Shown here one piece after another: positions 63,531-64,000 of a DNA stretch of 64,000 nucleotides. The DNA is from Thermogemmatispora sp042408735. Lineage in GTDB: Bacteria > Chloroflexota > Ktedonobacteria > Ktedonobacterales > Ktedonobacteraceae. Under the pieces are notes generated by a model. That model was not told the DNA's origin. It made no database searches and worked only from the letters and a program-made list of their open reading frames with translations. Numbering within the stretch: the first letter of the stretch is position 1; every line of letters starts with the position of its first letter. The stretch is taken from NCBI RefSeq assembly GCF_042408735.1, contig NZ_JBHOQV010000073.1:1-64000 (forward strand). The letters are read 5' to 3'. The position numbers and the translations under genes are program-made.

Positions 63531-64000
63531 ATGCCGCATGCGGTAACCCTCATTCCCGGAGATGGGACCGGACCGGAGATCACCACGGCAACCCGCCGCG
63601 TGCTGGAGGCGACGGGAGTGGAGTTCCACTGGGAGGTCTGCCAGGCAGGGATGGAAACCCTGGAGAAGCAAGGGACCATTCTGCCCGACGAAGTCATTGA
63701 GTCCATCAAGCGTACCAGGGTGGCTCTCAAGGGGCCGATTACTACCCCTGTTGGCAAGGGGGTACGCAGCGCCAACGTCACTCTGCGCAAAAAGCTCGAC
63801 CTGTATGCCAACGTTCGCCCGGCTAAGACCTACCCTGGACTTCGCTCCCGCTACGAGCATGTCGATCTCATCATCGTGCGCGAGAACACCGAGGATCTCT
63901 ACGCCGGTATCGAATTTCAGCGCGGCTCACCTGAGCTGGCCGAGCTGATCGATCTGGTAGAGCGCACGACCGGCACGCGCCTGGACCCCGAATCGGCCAT
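63531..64000 (+). CDS. Isocitrate/isopropylmalate dehydrogenase family protein, partial (3' end outside window)
   Basis: The first 156 residues are visible. They start MPHAVTLIPGDGTGPEITTA, then have ALKGPITTPVGKGVRSANVT, LRKKLDLYANVRPAKTYPGL and VDLIIVRENTEDLYAGIEF. The Ser in RSANVTLRKKLDLYANVRP and the ENTEDLYAGIE block are typical of isocitrate dehydrogenases of the NAD-dependent type. 3-isopropylmalate dehydrogenase is less likely because its substrate loop differs. GGAGG lies five bases before the ATG. The frame stays open to the edge. Confidence 0.85.
   Translation, partial: MPHAVTLIPGDGTGPEITTATRRVLEATGVEFHWEVCQAGMETLEKQGTILPDEVIESIKRTRVALKGPITTPVGKGVRSANVTLRKKLDLYANVRPAKTYPGLRSRYEHVDLIIVRENTEDLYAGIEFQRGSPELAELIDLVERTTGTRLDPESA

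Overview
This 64 kb window is a high-GC, densely coded bacterial chromosome segment made almost entirely of housekeeping genes. The gene set points to a Chloroflexota bacterium of the class Ktedonobacteria, possibly near Thermogemmatispora. The evidence is MurT/GatD, a short LeuA, a MetRS with a KASSS-type signature, a long-form HPF, NrdR, a receiver-GGDEF protein and a Ktedonobacter-style TnpB remnant. This placement is an inference from protein character, not from a database search. No rRNA, tRNA or CRISPR array was found.

Layout. 1-11160 (+): amino-acid biosynthesis, ilvB-ilvN-ilvC-leuA, a strong terminator, ilvE, a promoter, then thrB-thrC and a GT39-like membrane protein, with overlapping genes at the end. 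11478-14044: a small membrane protein, manA and an alpha/beta hydrolase lacking its nucleophile. 15202-20479: a degenerate receiver-GGDEF protein, two small unknowns, and a zinc-finger/TM/periplasmic-binding fusion protein. 20548-22630 (-): yebC-ruvC-ruvA, followed by a decayed TnpB gene. 23609-30537: a hydrolase, yraN, a zinc-ribbon protein, the tRNA t6A cluster tsaE-tsaB-rimI-tsaD, and a ROK kinase. 30714-35240: metG, a ThiF/MoeB-like E1 enzyme, and two single-domain receivers, one with Glu at the phosphoacceptor position. 35689-46901 (-): an oligopeptide ABC transporter, oppBCDF, preceded by three paralogous binding lipoproteins. 47280-52733: two unassigned proteins, a large TPR protein, and a divergent cyclic-nucleotide-binding-domain protein. 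53100-60348: nrdR, a DUF6788-like protein, hpf, an orphan ClpX-type zinc-finger protein, murT-gatD, and a GH113-like lipoprotein. 60763-64000 (+): topA and the start of an isocitrate dehydrogenase gene cut by the window edge.

Regulation. Several promoters can be read directly. They are sigma70-like (TTGNNN, 17 bp, TANNNT) or extended -10 (TGN-TATAAT). The clearest precede the hydrolase at 14044, the oppBCDF genes, murT, the TPR protein, the receiver at 34035, metG, tsaE and hpf.

No obviously new multi-gene system stands out. The best candidates for new biology are the unassigned 47-53 kb cluster with its palindromic promoter, the zinc-finger/TM/solute-binding fusion protein, the pair of signalling proteins with altered phosphoacceptor sites, and the tandem-hairpin leader of tsaE.
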